Source of the DNA: Atopsyche davidsoni
Lineage: Eukaryota > Arthropoda > Insecta > Trichoptera > Hydrobiosidae
Length of the DNA: 64,000 bases
NCBI GenBank assembly: GCA_022113835.1
Contig: JAILWY010000021.1
Span: forward strand, 10,664,001 to 10,728,000
Direction of reading: 5' to 3'
Program-made: the position numbers and the translations under genes
In this document: positions 61,204-64,000 of the stretch, in pieces
Layout: each line of letters starts with the position of its first letter
Numbering within the stretch: position 1 is the stretch's first letter
The notes under the pieces: model-generated
Told to the model about the DNA's origin: nothing
What the model saw: only the letters and a program-made list of their open reading frames with translations
Databases searched by the model: none

Positions 61204-63380
61204 GTAAAACGCAATTGTAATTTCAAATTTCAGGGAGGCTGCAGCATTTTGGTTATTTCCGTTCGAATCAGGTAATGAGGTCCATTATGAATTACGCAGC
61301 GTAGCAATAATTTGAATTCGGTCACGGGGGATTCTTCGGGAATAAATCAGTTTTATTGTCAGGCTTCTGCATTGTCGTAAATTTTCCACAAACGTACGTT
61401 TAATTCAATACTGGAACAAATTGTATACGACTTGTTTATTTCCGATCTTTAATTTTAAAAAAATCTACTCCTTTATTTAAACTAAATAAGAATACGAATA
61501 ATAGAATACTTATATATAAAAATACGTGTTATTTATTATACGATTTGATAAAATATAACACCAGTCTTGCCTTCGTTTTTATTAAATACAGAATGTTTTA
61601 TATACGACGACTATTTTTTTCGCAAGTACAAATTTTTAAGAATATCTTATGTTAAGTATTAAATTTTAAAATATGTTTATCTAGCATAGATTCATCGATA
61701 GAAATGGTGACCATAGACTGAACGTAGTTGCAATATATTATACGTATTATATCACTGAAACCATGTTGTATCCTTGAAATGTATAATTATCACAATATAC
61801 CTGTTTGTGTATAAAAGTTTAGTCTATTTAATGTATAGCAATTGTTAATGCGTTTCGAAATAAATTGAAAAAAAATATTCCGTATATTTGGTAAAAAGTT
61901 GTAAATAAAAATAAACGAGTATATTTGCTCATATTTAGATCATGCCTTTAGATGGATTACTCGTATACAGCTTTGCTGAATCCTTCTCATCTCGCACTTT
62001 ATCCACGAAGGCAATCTTCTGGAATGGAAATTAAGTATATAGACTTAATATTCATTTGTGATATTTATTCAGCTCATCTTCCTAAAGGCATTGAATGTGA
62101 GGCATTTCAGTCAATTCTCTGTCGAACTTCTGGGTTATTTGCAGCAAAATTCTTTGAGAGGGCTGGAAGGAGCGATTCTGACTGAGACAGTAGCACGCAC
62201 AGCTCACTTCCCCATCACAGAAATACATTCCGGTCCCCGAATTGACCTGGATCCTTGCTAAGGAATACAAAAATACAATAAAGTATATGCGTGCTTGTAG
62301 ATAATATGAGAGAATGTTCAAAACTTTGATTTGAAACAAATCAGATAAGCAAAAAAGAGGAAGTTTCTGTTGATTTAGCTTAAACGAGTATTGTTTATAC
62401 TGGCTGTGTATTTAAGAGTATATCATTTTGCTATTTGTAAGTCTATTAATATTTTGTGAATTAAAAAAAATATATCTATATATATTACTGTAGTAAAATG
62501 ATATTATATTGTAAAACGCATATGTATGCATAAATGGAATCAATTACATACTCATAAAATTAGGAAATGTAATGACAACGATGTGTTGTCAATTTCTATA
62601 GTATTAATAAAATATCAGAATCCGAGACAAAATTTACTCTGAATTTTATTTTTAAGCAATAAGTTTAACTAGATGGTTTATAAATTATAATTTACTTAGA
62701 TGTTATAAACAATAAAATACTTGTTATTCCTTAGTTTTATTCCGTTATAAATAAGTAAAAATTAAGCATTAAATGACTGATTTATATTAATACAAGTGTT
62801 TCTGTCTCACCACTAATTTGTCGTAGGAGTGAGAAATCTTGTGAATGGCACAAAATCGGTGTTACGCAAAGCGGTAAATTATTTTAGATTTCTCTCGCAA
62901 GTGACAATAAAATAGAAAATAAACATTCCGTAAGCCTACTTTAATTATTTGTTCTGTATACCCGGTATACAATACAAATAGGTATACATGTACCACACTT
63001 GTAAATACTGAAAAAGTGTGCTAAATAAATACACATAGCCTTGAAAATAAGATCAATCAACTTGAACTAGATACATCACGTATGTTTATACTGTATATAT
63101 ATTATTAGTCAAAGTCAGGTGATATAATATTCAAATATTCAATATTAACACTTTGAAATTGGTTTTTTTAAATCAATATATTTTTAGGACCAAAGTTCGA
63201 TACCAATAATATAAACATTTTTCGACAAAATAAAGACGATTTTTTGAATAACCGATCACCTATAAATTTCCATACGGTACATATATATAAAGACATCCAC
63301 TCTCAAATAAAATTCTCAGCATGTACGAAAGCCATTTATAAAACGTCGAAACGGTGAATATCTCCTTGGCGAGATGTGGC

Positions 63381-63430
63381 GTGTGGCAGCCCTGGACGTG
63401 TGGCAGCCCTGGACGTGTGGCAACCCTGAG
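63381..63430. repeat. 17-bp minisatellite (GTGTGGCAGCCCTGGAC)
   Basis: Almost three tandem copies at 63381, 63398 and 63415, at the edge of a GC-rich islet extending to about 63530. Confidence 0.9.
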
Positions 63431-63674
63431 CAGGAGGCTACCTGATCCTCCCCCGGGTGACTAATGGCGGGGCTGATGGATGCTCCTGACGCAGACGAGG
63501 GCCGGCGCCTCCGCTGACATCCGATTGGATGGAACTACTTATGAATATTTTGCTAAGCTCATTTTTTCAGGGCTCGTACCTTCCCTGTGTTTGATTTGGG
63601 TTGAACTTGTCAACGGAGATAAGAAAAGTAGTTTTGAAGAGACTGCGAATATAGTTTAGCTATACTGCTTCTAA

Positions 63675-63925
63675 GAAATTCAATACTTTTGACAGAGAGT
63701 ACTTGGTGGAATTCCATTTTAATATTTTTGAGTAAAATACTTGAGTGATTTTCCACATGTTCGTTTTTATTTGTGACCGGTTTCGATAACGCCATGTGAC
63801 TCTGTTTGATAATGCCAACGTGAAACGTGATAACGTTGGCATTATCAAACAGAGCGAAACCAGTCACAAATAAAAACGAACATGTGGAAAATCACTCAAG
63901 TATTTTACTCAAAAATATTATACTG
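63675..63925. mobile_element. Foldback of the GAAACCGGTCAC repeat family
   Basis: The outer arms 63721-63786 and 63854-63919 are near-perfect inverses (ACTTGAGTGATTTTCCACAT and inverse). Inside is a second inverse pair of about 22 bp (CTCTGTTTGATAATGCCAAC and inverse). The centre differs from the palindrome at 8134, with part of the GCCAACGTG stem rearranged. Confidence 0.85.
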
Positions 63926-64000
63926 CTTCTCGTAATATTTAAATATACATATTTTCTTATATTTTGATTAGAAAAGAATATAATACGTAGCTTTTCACTA

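Larger units (their letters stand above)
58648..64000 (-). other. Intron upstream of alternative exon A (partial)
   Basis: I looked for the preceding conserved nAChR segments (the short MTTNxWVEQ exon and the ...HxPSxxIWxPDIVLYNN exon) on the minus strand and found neither. They must lie beyond the window. Recognisable contents are a SINE copy (60132-60535), a coding-like plus-strand segment (60960-61203), a 17-bp minisatellite (63381-63430), a foldback (63675-63925) and GC-rich islets near 59830-60010 and 63380-63530. The remaining sequence, 58650-59800 and 61210-63300, is AT-rich and shows nothing I can name. Confidence 0.8.

Noticed and set aside
62082..62280. Cys-containing minus-strand frame after an acceptor-like TTCCTTAG
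   Set aside because: It does not resemble any nAChR exon, lacks a donor with matching phase and has no recognisable fold.

Overview
This is AT-rich, intron-dominated nuclear DNA from an insect. The only gene I can prove is an alpha-type nicotinic acetylcholine receptor (nAChR) subunit on the minus strand, and the whole window lies inside it. Four exons are readable. Two are alternative 181-bp exons (58467-58647 and 54469-54649), each encoding the Cys-loop and loop B. One is a 116-bp exon (46199-46314). The last is a 169-bp exon (16866-17034) with the vicinal-cysteine loop C and the first transmembrane helix. All splice sites are GT/AG and the reading frame joins perfectly across them. The [16 protein letters not shown] signature and the alternative pair match insect nAChR alpha4, where a mutually exclusive exon 4/4' is known. 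N-terminal exons lie beyond position 64000 and the M2-M4 exons lie below position 1.

The introns are very long: at least 5.4 kb, then 3.8, 8.2 and 29.2 kb, then at least 16.9 kb. They are filled with transposon debris: two internally deleted mariner elements, a Tc1/mariner-superfamily element nested in another repeat, a hAT-type element with a perfect 8-bp target duplication, two pogo/Tigger-like MITEs, a tRNA-headed SINE family that often occurs as inverted (foldback) pairs, and two foldback families carrying hammerhead-ribozyme-like cores. A (TTAGG)n telomere-type block inside a foldback argues against Diptera. I cannot name the species.

Layout. 1-16865: intron with pogo-like MITEs, a hAT element, foldbacks, a GC-rich islet and an almost canonical hammerhead-like motif in the sense orientation about 300 nt downstream of the M1 exon. 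16866-17034: M1 exon. 17035-46198: giant intron with (TA)n, SINE foldbacks, nested transposons, a mariner relic and a ~178-bp satellite block ending about 80 bp from the next exon. 46199-46314: exon. 46315-54468: mostly featureless intron. 54469-58647: the alternative exon pair with a mariner relic between them. 58648-64000: intron with a SINE copy, a foldback and one unexplained plus-strand coding-like segment (60960-61203).

The most interesting items are the hammerhead-like motifs, the tRNA-like foldback family, the dimeric satellite beside an exon, the frame-enforced alternative exon pair and the orphan exon-like ORF.
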